Shown here: positions 50,095-59,800 of the stretch, in pieces
Layout of the letters: each line of letters opens with the position of its first letter
Position numbering within the stretch: position 1 is the stretch's first letter
IMG/VR virus record: IMGVR_UViG_3300027969_002350
Span: 26,494-90,493 of that record
Direction: 5' to 3' (one strand)
Length of the DNA: 64,000 bases
DNA from: a virus
Program-made: the position numbers and the translations under genes
The notes under the pieces: generated by a model
Databases searched by the model: none
What the model was told of the DNA's origin: nothing
The model's input: only the letters and a program-made list of their open reading frames with translations

Positions 50095-51066
50095 TTAATT
50101 TATTGAATTATTGACTTGGTTTTCTTTAACCTGGGCGCCAAGCCTGGGTGGATTAATCCAACTTTCTTTAAACATTTTGCTACCGTTGAAGTCTAATTCT
50201 GCTACCTCTAATCCTAGATTAGTGCGTAGAGATTCGCCTAACTTAAAAATTTCATCTTGTAGTTTTTTCTTATCATATGTCCAACCAGAAGTTAGACATT
50301 TTTCGTTGCCGCCCTCGAACTGTGGCTGTACACTATCTTTCCAAAATGCATCATGCCATTCAAAGTCTCGGACTAATGTAAAATCAAAATCTTGTCTAGC
50401 TAAATTTGACATGTAACATCCTAGTCTAGTTCCATACATTGCCCATAGTCCGTTGTCAATATCCGAACCAACACTGGCCCATACTAATAAACGTTTATAG
50501 TTTCTATCATGTACACGTTCTTTAAGTCTCCGCGGATCAACAAGTCCACCTCCTTCTAAGGCAAGTTTAACACCTTCTCTGAATCCTGCACGATATGCTT
50601 GATAAGCACTAGCATTGTTATGTACATCACTATAGATATTATTCATTTGATGATAGTAAATATCCCAACAAAAATCTACCTGTGCCTTGGGATCATCTGC
50701 GGCTTCGTGTGTTTTCATTTGTTCTACAACATGCTTAGGCCAAAGTTTAATTCCGCCATTACCATAAACTAATCCGTTGACAACATTTTTGCCAGCCCAT
50801 GATATAACATCGTGTCTGTTAATCCTTGTCATGTCTAATTCAATAGTTAGAAACTCGTCACGAACAATGTTGTCAGCATCAACTGTAATAAATCTATCTG
50901 TTTCGGCTGAGGCTGCGGCAGCTTTATGTGCCGCATCAAAGCCTTTGACTCCGTGTACCCGTTTGGCCCATGGTGCTTTATTGCAAAGATCAGCAAAATT
51001 TTTATCTGCGTTTGGTTCATCGTAGCTTAAAAATACGATATCAAAACTAGTAATAGGTACAAGCAT
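50095..51066 (-). CDS. Glycosyltransferase-like protein (copy 4 of 4), 323 aa
   Basis: DIVFLSYDEPNADKNF, VHGVKGFDAAHKAAA, DxD motif FITVDADNIV, NGLVYGNGGIKLWP and YRAGFREGVKLALEGG show it is a paralogue of the 36513 protein, despite lying 13 kb away in another operon. It shares the same long C-terminal region. The separation suggests duplication followed by gene shuffling rather than a simple tandem event. Overlaps the 51047 gene by 20 bases. Confidence 0.78.
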   Translation of the reverse strand: MLVPITSFDIVFLSYDEPNADKNFADLCNKAPWAKRVHGVKGFDAAHKAAAASAETDRFITVDADNIVRDEFLTIELDMTRINRHDVISWAGKNVVNGLVYGNGGIKLWPKHVVEQMKTHEAADDPKAQVDFCWDIYYHQMNNIYSDVHNNASAYQAYRAGFREGVKLALEGGGLVDPRRLKERVHDRNYKRLLVWASVGSDIDNGLWAMYGTRLGCYMSNLARQDFDFTLVRDFEWHDAFWKDSVQPQFEGGNEKCLTSGWTYDKKKLQDEIFKLGESLRTNLGLEVAELDFNGSKMFKESWINPPRLGAQVKENQVNNSIN

Positions 51067-52027
51067 TTTCTTCCTCGGTATGTAAGTGAAGGTAGTTACA
51101 AAGTAATCTAACTTCTTTATCTGTACTTAATATTATTTCAAACTGATTATAATTATTAAGTTGTTCACTGTTTAATTTAATCGAACCCAGCATCTTTGCT
51201 GGATCATATTTCTGATAAAAATATAAAATAAGATCATCGCTCAATCTAAACGACTGTATATCATTTATTGTACTTTGCAATTTTAACACATTTCCATGCT
51301 GTTTGTAAAGTAAATTGGGTTTGTATTCAAAATTATTCGAAGTAGGTTGTTCAAAAAACTCTGTGCCCACTGATATAATTTGATTATCATTGTAATATAA
51401 AAAGCCAATATTTTTTAACTGTTCGGCATTATCTGGCAACCATGGACATTTGTAAGTTATTTCATGTGCTTCAAATAGTTCTTTTGTAGAGATTGTAAAT
51501 TTACCCAGTAAACGTGAAGGTTCATTTTTTTCCGTGCAATATATTTCTATATACAAAGGTAATTCTTCCAAATCTTTTTCTGTGAGTTTTTCTATTGAGA
51601 AATTGAACTTAAAAATATCGTCATCAAAACGTATATGTATATTTTTAGATACAATATCGCAGATTAAATGAATATATGAATGTTCTGCGGTAGTAGCAAA
51701 AATAAAATCAAATTCACTTTTATGTCGTTGTCTATGCTGTATTAATTCTAACAGGCCATTATCATGATTTTTTTTAATTTTTAATTTAGACAGCGATAAT
51801 TTATTATTAAATACCTTGGTTGTTAAGTTAGATGGATTTACTTTAATGATGACATTTCGACGCGATGATGCTAGTATCTCTATGGGAGAAATGCTTGCTA
51901 TACTGTAAGTCAATCGATCATATTCTACATAAACCTGCTGTTCTTTTTTTACATTTCTTTTTTTAAGAACACGAGGTTGTATATCAAACTCGTCGTCCTC
52001 GCTGGTATCTTCTAACAAATTACTCAT
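51047..52027 (-). CDS. Hypothetical protein, 326 aa
   Basis: It has an acidic N-terminus (LLEDTSEDDEFDIQ), a basic patch (LKKRNVKKEQQ), then mostly beta-rich sequence with repeating strand patterns (FDFIFATTAEHSYIHLICDI; FDDDIFKFNFSIEKL). No motif for catalysis is visible and no signal peptide or membrane segment. The beta-rich content near the virion genes could fit a structural or carbohydrate-binding protein, but this is a guess. It abuts the 52028 gene and overlaps the 50095 gene. Confidence 0.65.
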   Translation of the reverse strand: MSNLLEDTSEDDEFDIQPRVLKKRNVKKEQQVYVEYDRLTYSIASISPIEILASSRRNVIIKVNPSNLTTKVFNNKLSLSKLKIKKNHDNGLLELIQHRQRHKSEFDFIFATTAEHSYIHLICDIVSKNIHIRFDDDIFKFNFSIEKLTEKDLEELPLYIEIYCTEKNEPSRLLGKFTISTKELFEAHEITYKCPWLPDNAEQLKNIGFLYYNDNQIISVGTEFFEQPTSNNFEYKPNLLYKQHGNVLKLQSTINDIQSFRLSDDLILYFYQKYDPAKMLGSIKLNSEQLNNYNQFEIILSTDKEVRLLCNYLHLHTEEENACTYY

Positions 52028-52843
52028 TTATTTTTTTAAATTTAGTAAAGTTTCTTCAGTTAACCAGCCAATTGTTTCATATTTAACTAACCCTAATTGT
52101 ACAAAATTTTCAATTTTAAGAGTACTAGAGTCATTGACCCAATAAGTTAAAAATTCACTCCATCGTCTAGTCCAATTATTATTAACAAAATTATTTTCTT
52201 GTTTTGATAAATCTATACAATGCATAAAATCATATGTAGAAATTTTGCCACTGGTTATTACTTGTAATAATGATAGTACCCAGCCGACCCATATAAACTT
52301 AGGGAACGATGGCATCTCATGTTCTTTATCTGCAAAAAAATTAATATAATTGTCTTGATCATAATTGGCACATAATATAGTAGCCAGGCCAAAAATGTTA
52401 TCACAACCCTTATCTTTATTAAAAAATATAGCATTAGGAATACTACAAAGTCCAAAATTTTTTAATTCTGTACTTGGATTATTGTACAATACCGGATCTA
52501 TGATTTGACTATTAAACGAATATCGATTCCTGGGTAGTATGATAGAATCTAAACCTCTAAGATTTTCCCATACTGTAGTGTCAAATGCTGTTAATAATTG
52601 ATCAGGCAATAACGCAATAGTCTTAGTATACGGAGTTGCTAACAACGCTTGAAAATAGCATAATGTAGGATTTTTGTCTTTTAAATAGATAACTTTATCT
52701 GCTTTTATGAATTTGATATCCTTATTGTTGACAATGACGCTAACAGGACGAGTAGGATCTATTTTTTTAATACTATGAATTAATAAATCTATTTCGACTT
52801 GATTGTCTACATCTCCGTTTACTATTAGATAACCTTCACTCAT
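52028..52843 (-). CDS. Degenerate glycosyltransferase-like protein, 271 aa
   Basis: The fold outline follows the next gene's product: VSVIVNNKDIKF near the start, then PYTKTIALLPDQLLTAFDTT where the 52836 protein has PYKQTLMIDVDYIVGNNSLD. The DxD metal motif is thus replaced by Leu-Pro-Asp, so a metal-dependent transfer reaction is doubtful. It may be a non-catalytic partner of its paralogue; the two genes overlap by eight bases. Confidence 0.6.
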   Translation of the reverse strand: MSEGYLIVNGDVDNQVEIDLLIHSIKKIDPTRPVSVIVNNKDIKFIKADKVIYLKDKNPTLCYFQALLATPYTKTIALLPDQLLTAFDTTVWENLRGLDSIILPRNRYSFNSQIIDPVLYNNPSTELKNFGLCSIPNAIFFNKDKGCDNIFGLATILCANYDQDNYINFFADKEHEMPSFPKFIWVGWVLSLLQVITSGKISTYDFMHCIDLSKQENNFVNNNWTRRWSEFLTYWVNDSSTLKIENFVQLGLVKYETIGWLTEETLLNLKK

Positions 52844-53732
52844 AGATAAGTTCCTTAAGTTTAGGGTAGTGTCTTAAAATTGCCATTTTATTCATTAAGT
52901 GTATGTTTTCGTTTATTACTCTGCTACAGATATTTTTCCATAATTCTTTAGGATCAGGGCACAATAAAACGTAATCGCTGAGTGATTTAAATTCCACAAT
53001 GTCATCAATTTGTTCACTGAACCTCATTGCTTTTCCTGGAAGCTCTGATACAATATTTCCCGAATCGTGTCCGTTTAATACATGTGTTGCAATACTGGCA
53101 GCATAGTCGGTTCTGAACAATGCGCCCGGAAACTTGTACAGCCATTTATAATATTGATAATTCTCTTTGACATGTTCCCATATTCCAAAGAATAATTTAG
53201 CCACTTCACTATCGCTTCTCCAATAAACAACAGTACTCCACCACATGTCTATACCATCTGGATGTAGTTTTTGTTCCCAGATACGTGGCTTATAATTACG
53301 AACACTGATAGCATCTTTATACATTGCTAGTTCATAATTAGTATCAAATATTGTATCTAAACTATTATTGCCCACAATGTAATCAACGTCGATCATTAAA
53401 GTTTGTTTGTAAGGACTTTTTTGAAAGATGCTGTGTTTATTCTTATTATTGAATTGTGTACTAAATTCTGTCCAAGGACTATCTCTATGCATCCTTGTAT
53501 TACGTTCGTGTTGAATATCTTCTACAATAATATGGTCAAAAGTATCAGCAAGTTGCTCCATGGTTAATTCTGCTTGTAACACGTTGTATGTTTTTAAATC
53601 CGTAAGCAAGGTTACATGATTGTTTTTCATGTGACGTTTTACGTTTGATGCTGCCACAATGGCTAATTTTTCATAATCAATTTTGCCGTTGTTATATGCA
53701 ATCAGCAAAACACCTTTATCAAATTTAGGCAT
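52836..53732 (-). CDS. Glycosyltransferase-like protein with DxD motif, 298 aa
   Basis: VLLIAYNNGKIDYEKLAIVA and HVTLLTDLKTYN fit the first strands of a GT-A fold. TLMIDVDYIVGN carries the DxD metal motif, and DGIDMWWSTVVYWRSDSEVA with a later DYAASIATHVLNGHD complete a donor/acceptor-binding outline. It probably transfers a sugar from a nucleotide donor. It is second in the 18-gene operon and overlaps the genes on either side by eight bases. Confidence 0.72.
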   Translation of the reverse strand: MPKFDKGVLLIAYNNGKIDYEKLAIVAASNVKRHMKNNHVTLLTDLKTYNVLQAELTMEQLADTFDHIIVEDIQHERNTRMHRDSPWTEFSTQFNNKNKHSIFQKSPYKQTLMIDVDYIVGNNSLDTIFDTNYELAMYKDAISVRNYKPRIWEQKLHPDGIDMWWSTVVYWRSDSEVAKLFFGIWEHVKENYQYYKWLYKFPGALFRTDYAASIATHVLNGHDSGNIVSELPGKAMRFSEQIDDIVEFKSLSDYVLLCPDPKELWKNICSRVINENIHLMNKMAILRHYPKLKELIYE

Positions 53733-54078
53733 TTAATCCAACCAATCCTTTAGTGTCTCGCTGTTTTCTTATTTTTTCATAGCTATTGTAGTATTCGTTG
53801 AGAGCTTCTGTGTATGCACTAAACAATCTAGTATGAAAATCTTCCAACGCTGTTATTAAAATTGGATTATTGTTGTCGTCGATGACAACAAACTGTTCTA
53901 CTTTTTTATCTATTAAGTGTTGAACAAAATTGATTAGTTCTAAAGTTGCAGTAAACATAGAATTAGAATACCCGATAGTTAACATCGTATTCATTCGTTG
54001 TTTTAAATTAAGTTTTTGATTGTTTAAAGTTAAGCGGTAGTTACTGAACTCTAACGCTTCTTTTAATTTGTCGTCCAT
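53725..54078 (-). CDS. Conserved-type hypothetical protein, 117 aa, operon leader
   Basis: The 117-residue helical protein (LKEALEFSNYRLTLNNQKL; LEDFHTRLFSAYTEALNEYY) has a short strand pair in the middle (EQFVVIDDNNNPILI). Similar small helical proteins occur next to structural genes in T4-like marine phages, as far as I recall. A TATAAATA octamer lies 28 bases before the ATG and GGAG close to it, so this message has a normal leader. It leads the 18-gene operon. Confidence 0.7.
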   Translation of the reverse strand: MDDKLKEALEFSNYRLTLNNQKLNLKQRMNTMLTIGYSNSMFTATLELINFVQHLIDKKVEQFVVIDDNNNPILITALEDFHTRLFSAYTEALNEYYNSYEKIRKQRDTKGLVGLNA

Positions 54079-54106
54079 TTTGACTCCATTATATACTAGT
54101 ATAATG

Positions 54107-54114
54107 TATTTATA
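54107..54114 (-). promoter_or_regulatory. T4-type late promoter TATAAATA
   Basis: A perfect octamer on the minus strand, 28 bases before ATG 54078, with GGAGTC as ribosome site in between. It drives the 54078-38263 operon. CTAGTATA downstream echoes the promoters at 30785 and 38247. Confidence 0.65.
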
Positions 54115-54132
54115 TTAGCAAAATGAAATATT

Positions 54133-55170
54133 TTAAGGAGTTGTTACTGATCCAGAATAAAGTGGTTGAGTAATAGAGAACGTTGCACTACCACTAGATT
54201 TTGTAGTGGCCTTATTACTTTCAATGTGCAAAGTATGAACACCATTTACCGCAGAGGTATCGGCACTATGTAATACGACCCGAAGTATTAAGCTAACTGG
54301 ACCATTAATATAATTGCCATTTGTTGCAACAATTGATCCATATACTTTTATATTTTTAGTACTACAACCGTAACCGTAACCGTAACCATATCCGTAACCA
54401 TATCCGTAACTGTTATCATTGCAATGTCCATATCCGTAACCATATCCGTAACCGTAACCATATCCGTAACCATATCCGTAACCTCCACCGCCTTTACTGT
54501 TACAAGTTAACAATAATTGTTCAGTGGAGTTTAGATCCCTAAAACCTTTATTTTCACTGATAATGTTAGCAGTAGTTGATATTGTATTAGTTAATTTTAA
54601 ACTAACAACTCCAAATCTAGCATACAGAGATTGCCATAACGCAGATGCTCCAGAACCGGTGCCAGTTAAACTCAAATTGATACTACTATCACTGTTAAAG
54701 AAATAACGAGCTTTGTCGTAAGTATCAAACTGTAATGTTACTGTATAAGTTAAATTAGAATTCCAAACGGTGCTTCTAACTACAGAACCCAATGTAGATA
54801 ATGCTCGTTGTCCATTTGCTGAAGTATTATGCCTGTTATCAATATCAGTTGCTACAGTTTCTATATCATTCCAAATACTTGCTGTAATTTTTTGGCCAAT
54901 GATAACTCTATCTAATTCATAGACGCTTCCTGTGTGCTCTGCACCTAAATTAATTCTATCAATTAGTTCATTAACTAATGCCGCTGTGATTTTTGTTCCA
55001 GTGTTAGAAAAGTTGGCAGATAGATTCCCCCATCCATAGCCTTGTCTTATTTTATCATTTAAAACTGTTCTAGGAATACTACCAGTATAAATGTCAGCAA
55101 AAACTTTATTGGTGCTGTTAACCAACACATTATAGTCTTGCGACGTAATTAACTGACCTTTAGTTGCCAA
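54133..55170 (-). CDS. Tail-fibre-like virion protein with Gly-Tyr repeats, 345 aa
   Basis: The N-terminal ~130 residues (ITSQDYNVLVNSTNKVFADI; a repeated VNELIDRIN-like turn) look like a fibre-base domain, and VTLQFDTYDKARYFFNSDSS a beta domain. Two tracts of Gly-Tyr repeats (about 11 and 8 units) flank a short HCNDNS linker, followed by a beta-rich end. Gly-Tyr-rich segments of this kind are known in virion proteins of T4-like cyanophages. It lies one base after the 55172 gene in the structural block. Probable fibre or adhesin. Confidence 0.75.
   Translation of the reverse strand: MATKGQLITSQDYNVLVNSTNKVFADIYTGSIPRTVLNDKIRQGYGWGNLSANFSNTGTKITAALVNELIDRINLGAEHTGSVYELDRVIIGQKITASIWNDIETVATDIDNRHNTSANGQRALSTLGSVVRSTVWNSNLTYTVTLQFDTYDKARYFFNSDSSINLSLTGTGSGASALWQSLYARFGVVSLKLTNTISTTANIISENKGFRDLNSTEQLLLTCNSKGGGGYGYGYGYGYGYGYGYGYGHCNDNSYGYGYGYGYGYGYGCSTKNIKVYGSIVATNGNYINGPVSLILRVVLHSADTSAVNGVHTLHIESNKATTKSSGSATFSITQPLYSGSVTTP
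54366..54483 (-). repeat. Hexanucleotide repeat tract encoding Gly-Tyr repeats
   Basis: Two blocks (54366-54412 and 54427-54483) of 6-bp units that alternate synonymous Gly/Tyr codons (plus-strand units CCGTAA and CCATAT). They are separated by 14 bases coding for the linker. Such tracts can change length by slippage without frameshifting. Confidence 0.92.
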
Positions 55171-55171
55171 T

Positions 55172-56113
55172 TTATCTTACTCCGACTGCAACTTCGACAG
55201 ATCCGACACCGTCACTAGTTTTGTCATTTAATGCTCTTCCAATAATGTTTATAGGATTATATTCGTCAGTGGCCATGCCCACGCCTTCGACTTCACTAGA
55301 AACAATGCGTTGGCCTTTACGTACTAGGCCTTTTACTAGACAAGGAACACGACCTTTAAGTGCCACAGGATAAGCATTTTCTTGCATTTTCATTTTGCTG
55401 TTTAGCAAGAAGCCAGGAGCTGTTGATATAATACCAAATACTTCTTCATCGTAGGCTTTAATTGTTTTAGTAATTTCCATTTCGCCACCGAGACGTACAA
55501 TGTTACCAGGAACAAGTTCTACGTCACTTCTATATATTTCTGCCATGTCAGCAAATTCTGCTTCCATAGCACGGCCACGAATTTTAAAATTACCATAATC
55601 AGCGCCGGTGCCATCAACACCGTCATTCATATTAATACCGCAACCAATTGTTGGGAATCTACTCTGTAGGCCAGTGTCTGCATGTGGTGTATAACTAGCG
55701 GCTTCACTGCTAATAATAGCAACAATAGTTCCTATAGTAGCGTTTAGTGTAGCACCTACATGTATTTTAATAGCATGATGGAATTGACCTGCAATATCTT
55801 TAATTAATGCTGTGCTAAAACCATCAACTGGACCTCCAATTAAATCTGTTCCACCAATTGGATTCCATTTATTGCCATCATAGATGCTGACAACTCGTTT
55901 ATTGCTATTCCACCAAAATTGTCCTACTATTGGATTTGTAGGCTCTACTGGATTGCTAAAATTTTCTAGCATTTGAACTAGGTTTTCTGCCATTATTTCG
56001 CCGTAAGCGGAATAATTTTTACCTAGCAACTTGATAGGAGTAGTTGTATCTACTGTCCTGTCTGCAACGATAGTTAATCGTGTGCCGTCTGTTTTTGTAA
56101 CATCATATGCCAT
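55172..56113 (-). CDS. Tail-fibre/virion structural protein, 313 aa
   Basis: The N-terminal region has IVGQFWWNSNKRVVSIYDGN, a tail-fibre-like Trp-rich turn. The middle is Gly-rich beta sequence. The C-terminal ~110 residues (EFADMAEIYRSDVELVPGNI; EVFGIISTAPGFLLNS) match a domain found at the ends of phage fibre and autolytic tail proteins. It follows the 56149 gene after 35 bases with AAGGAAT as ribosome site. A virion role is well supported; the exact position in the tail is not. Confidence 0.8.
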   Translation of the reverse strand: MAYDVTKTDGTRLTIVADRTVDTTTPIKLLGKNYSAYGEIMAENLVQMLENFSNPVEPTNPIVGQFWWNSNKRVVSIYDGNKWNPIGGTDLIGGPVDGFSTALIKDIAGQFHHAIKIHVGATLNATIGTIVAIISSEAASYTPHADTGLQSRFPTIGCGINMNDGVDGTGADYGNFKIRGRAMEAEFADMAEIYRSDVELVPGNIVRLGGEMEITKTIKAYDEEVFGIISTAPGFLLNSKMKMQENAYPVALKGRVPCLVKGLVRKGQRIVSSEVEGVGMATDEYNPINIIGRALNDKTSDGVGSVEVAVGVR

Positions 56114-56148
56114 TCTTCAAAATTCCTTTATTGTTATATTTACCTATT

Positions 56149-56760
56149 TTAATTTACTCTGATTCGTAAAGTATAGATAATTTGTATTACCCTGTTTGCT
56201 GATTTTTGCACTGGATCAAATACAATATGACTTAACAAATAACCAGTATTTTTACCGTTTCGCCCTTTACTTTTTAAACCCAATTCGTTGAAAATATAGT
56301 CACCATTTAACGCTTCGGGGTTACTAACTAAATTATTCTCACTAGATGAATTGGGTTCATTTTCTTCTAAGGTTAATGTTATAACTAAATCAGTATAGTT
56401 CAACCCAGAGGTATGTGTTACAATAACATTATTATTTGTAGGATCTGTATTATTACCACTGTCTACTTGATCAACTACTTTATAATATGTAGCATTATAT
56501 AATCCTGCTTCAATTCCGGTTGATAAGTTATCAGTTACATCATTATACGTTATGTTACCAGTTTCGTCAATAATAAGGCCGCCATTGCCTAAATGCATCT
56601 CATAAATATGACTGTCGTTATTACCTTGTAACATAGTTGCAATTATTAATGTCATAGTTTCTGGATTAATTGCATTGTGTTTGCTGACAAAGATTTCTTG
56701 GGTTTGTGGATCCCAAATTCTTACATGTCCGTCAATATTAATATTTGTCGAATCTATCAT
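56149..56760 (-). CDS. Baseplate/tail structural protein, probable, 203 aa
   Basis: The 203-residue beta-rich protein begins INIDGHVRIWDPQTQEIFVS, contains EMHLGNGGLIIDETGNITYND and ends with alternating strands (VIQIIYTLRIRVN). This profile matches proteins next to giant structural genes in T4-like marine phages. AGGAAAT precedes the ATG, and a GTTAAATA octamer lies at 56779-56786. Virion role inferred from neighbours and composition. Confidence 0.72.
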   Translation of the reverse strand: MIDSTNINIDGHVRIWDPQTQEIFVSKHNAINPETMTLIIATMLQGNNDSHIYEMHLGNGGLIIDETGNITYNDVTDNLSTGIEAGLYNATYYKVVDQVDSGNNTDPTNNNVIVTHTSGLNYTDLVITLTLEENEPNSSSENNLVSNPEALNGDYIFNELGLKSKGRNGKNTGYLLSHIVFDPVQKSANRVIQIIYTLRIRVN

Positions 56761-56778
56761 TTTATTTCCTGTATACTG

Positions 56779-56786
56779 TATTTAAC
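56779..56786 (-). promoter_or_regulatory. Possible late promoter octamer GTTAAATA
   Basis: Minus-strand GTTAAATA keeps the TAAATA core, with leader and AGGAA before ATG 56760. It is weaker than the other octamers because of the first two bases and AT-rich surroundings. Confidence 0.35.
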
Positions 56787-56801
56787 TAAATTTTTAACTA
56801 C

Positions 56802-59800
56802 TCAGTTAAAAACTATAGTATCTCCTGCTTGTTCTCCACCAAAACCTATTAAAATTTCTTCGTCGTCGATGTATAAAGTCTCATCAAAACCCAAACTTGT
56901 ATTTTCAATTAATTGTTTTGTAACTGTAGAACTACGTATTTTATCTCTGTAACTCTTAACACTAGAATAGAAACCAGTTAGTACCGATACATTATCTCGT
57001 TGTAATGTATTTGTTCCGCTTAATGTTTGTCCGATTAAATTAATCGGTTCGATAGTGCTAGATTTTTGCAACCAGTCTACATTGATTTGCTCGCTTAATA
57101 TGTATCTAAACATAGTACACGTTAATTTAGAATAGCTAGTTTCATAGGAATCAACAAAAACATTGTTACGGAATGCTTCCATTAAGGCATAAAATACATT
57201 ACATAAATCAAAATCCCAAGGAACATTAATTTGTTCCCATTTTGATCCATCCCATGTCCCTTTTGAATCAAACAACTCGTCGCTTAGTTTAATTGCACCT
57301 TTATTATTATCAGGATCTGCTTGTCTGAACACTAATTTATAGCCACCGTTAACGTCTTTTTCAAATATTGTATTATCATTCTTGACTTTAATATATGAAT
57401 TAGTTGTCACCGATAACGCATACATATCTGCTAATGATTGTACAGTTGCTGATATTTTTTTAGTAGAATCATAATCTTCACTTTGAAAATCTGTAAATGT
57501 CCAATAATTTTTAACATTAACAAGATCTCCAAACAATGGATATGCAGTTTGATTCAATATTTCATCCCAGTTTGTCAGTGAACTAATATCTATATTCAAT
57601 AACAATTGATTTGCTCGTTTAACAAATGTACGTCTAGCTTCGTAGATATTCTTAAACCAACTTTGTGGATTTGGTCGAATAGAATTTCCAAGTTGCGAAT
57701 ATCGGTGAAGTTTAATCATATCTGGAACATTTTTAGTAATATCAAATCTAAATGTAGTAGCATCAATCTCTTCTAAACAAACTACAGTCTGCCATTTTGA
57801 AGGTCTGAATTGGCCAATTGTCGTGTTTCTACAAACATAAAAATCTCCGTTATATTTTACAAAATCACTTTGACTATATAAGCGACTCGATGAATACGTT
57901 GTATAGTTTGCAGTAACCTTATAATGAATACCGCCAGCAATACTGTCGCGGAAGCGTGTGTGTATCCACTGCGGCATTGTTTCAGTTGTGTTTGCTTCTG
58001 ATACAAATAACCATTGTTGGTGCTTTTCTTCGCCTTTAAGTTTTTTCTTAATCTGTACGACCGTGCTACTATTGTTTAATAAATGTCCAACGCCTTTTAA
58101 CATAATACTATTTGAATTAATAGGAGCATACCACGATAAGCCGGCAGCACTTGGATTTAATAATATTTTACTTAATTGGCTAGTAGCATACACTCTAACG
58201 TTTTTGCTTTCTGCGCTAATAGTATTTTTATTCTTAACCCAGAAATAATAAACAGTATAAAGTTTACCGCTAACATAGTCTTGTTCTTCAACCCAGTGGC
58301 AATTATCTTTACCAGAACTAGAATCTAAATATGCTTCACCGCTGGCAACTTGTCCAAATGCTATTCCGTTAGTTTCTACTAATTTATTCCATTGTGTTGG
58401 ATGTACTGGGCTTTTTGTCCATTCATATATATCAGGTAGTGTGCCATCTACAGTTGTACCCCAATAGCGCGATCTAGATGTAACGTCGCCGCTTTCATAA
58501 TCATTGAATTGACAAGTACTAGTGTTCCACCAACGGCGGCCGAGATACTCTTCATACCAACCCTGACTTGCGTAAACGCTTTTAAATGCATCTGTTGTTC
58601 TAGTATATTTTGCAGGATCTACTCTGCCGATAACATCAATATCGTCTTTGAATACTTTTGGAAGATAGAGTTTACGGGGATCAAATAAATCTAACTTAGC
58701 CAATACTTTGTTGGCATTATAATCATATATCATTACATGTTCGATATCGCTGTGATCTAAAGGTAAAGAATCTGTTTTGATAATTGTTTTTGTAATAACG
58801 TTAGACTGCATCATTTTATAAACATTATAATTACCAAAGTCAAAACTAGTGTCGCCTGTGTTAGTTCCCAGGCTGTCGTCGATTATAGCAATAGGATACG
58901 AAGCATCGTATCCGCTAGTTGTAATAGGTAACGTAATTTCAGTTGTTCCTAACGCATTACTCAAAGGATTAAATTTCTTTTTCCAAGAATATCCTTTGGC
59001 GTCTGTTGCTAAATTTAGTTCACTGATATTTTTAAATCTTACAGGTTTGAATACAAACAGTTTACCCGTTTTTATAGTTTCAGTAATTCTAGTATCTATA
59101 TAAAATTTAAAGTTATCTTCGATAGATTCTATTTTCCATATACCATTAGCGTCAGCATTAGTGCCATTTGCATTAATAACTAATACATAATCTCCAACTT
59201 CGGCACGGTGTGCAATATTACAAGATATTCTAGCTTGACTAACATCAGTGAGCCCGGTACATACTTCGTTGATTGAAATATTTCTGTCAATGGTTTGTAA
59301 TACTTGCCAAGTACTAGGAGTAAACATACTATTACCCGACTTGCTTAGATTAGGATTTGTTTTATCATAATTTGAAACAAATATATTGGGCAAAAATGGT
59401 TCATCGACTGCTGAAAACTTGTCACTATTATTGATCCATGCATTGGGACTAACTGTAGTTAATGCATAATATAAGTATCCGTTGTATCTAACTAAATCGT
59501 ATTTTTTATATGACGACGTTATCGAATACGTGTTAATATTATATAACTCGGCAAAGTTTCCATATAAATTTGGCAAGTCGTCGAGGGTCGAGATACTATA
59601 ATTTGTATCGCCAGTAATTATAGGTCCGCTGGTTTTTAAATCGGTATAAGATCTGTCTAATTTTGTAAAACTAATATTCTTATTCTGTGGTTTATAAATC
59701 CATTTCTGTGACTTATGTGTAATATAATGAATGTTTGGATTTACCTTTTCATCATTTTTATTAATGAAACTAATGACCTGAGGATTTTTAGTAACATCAT

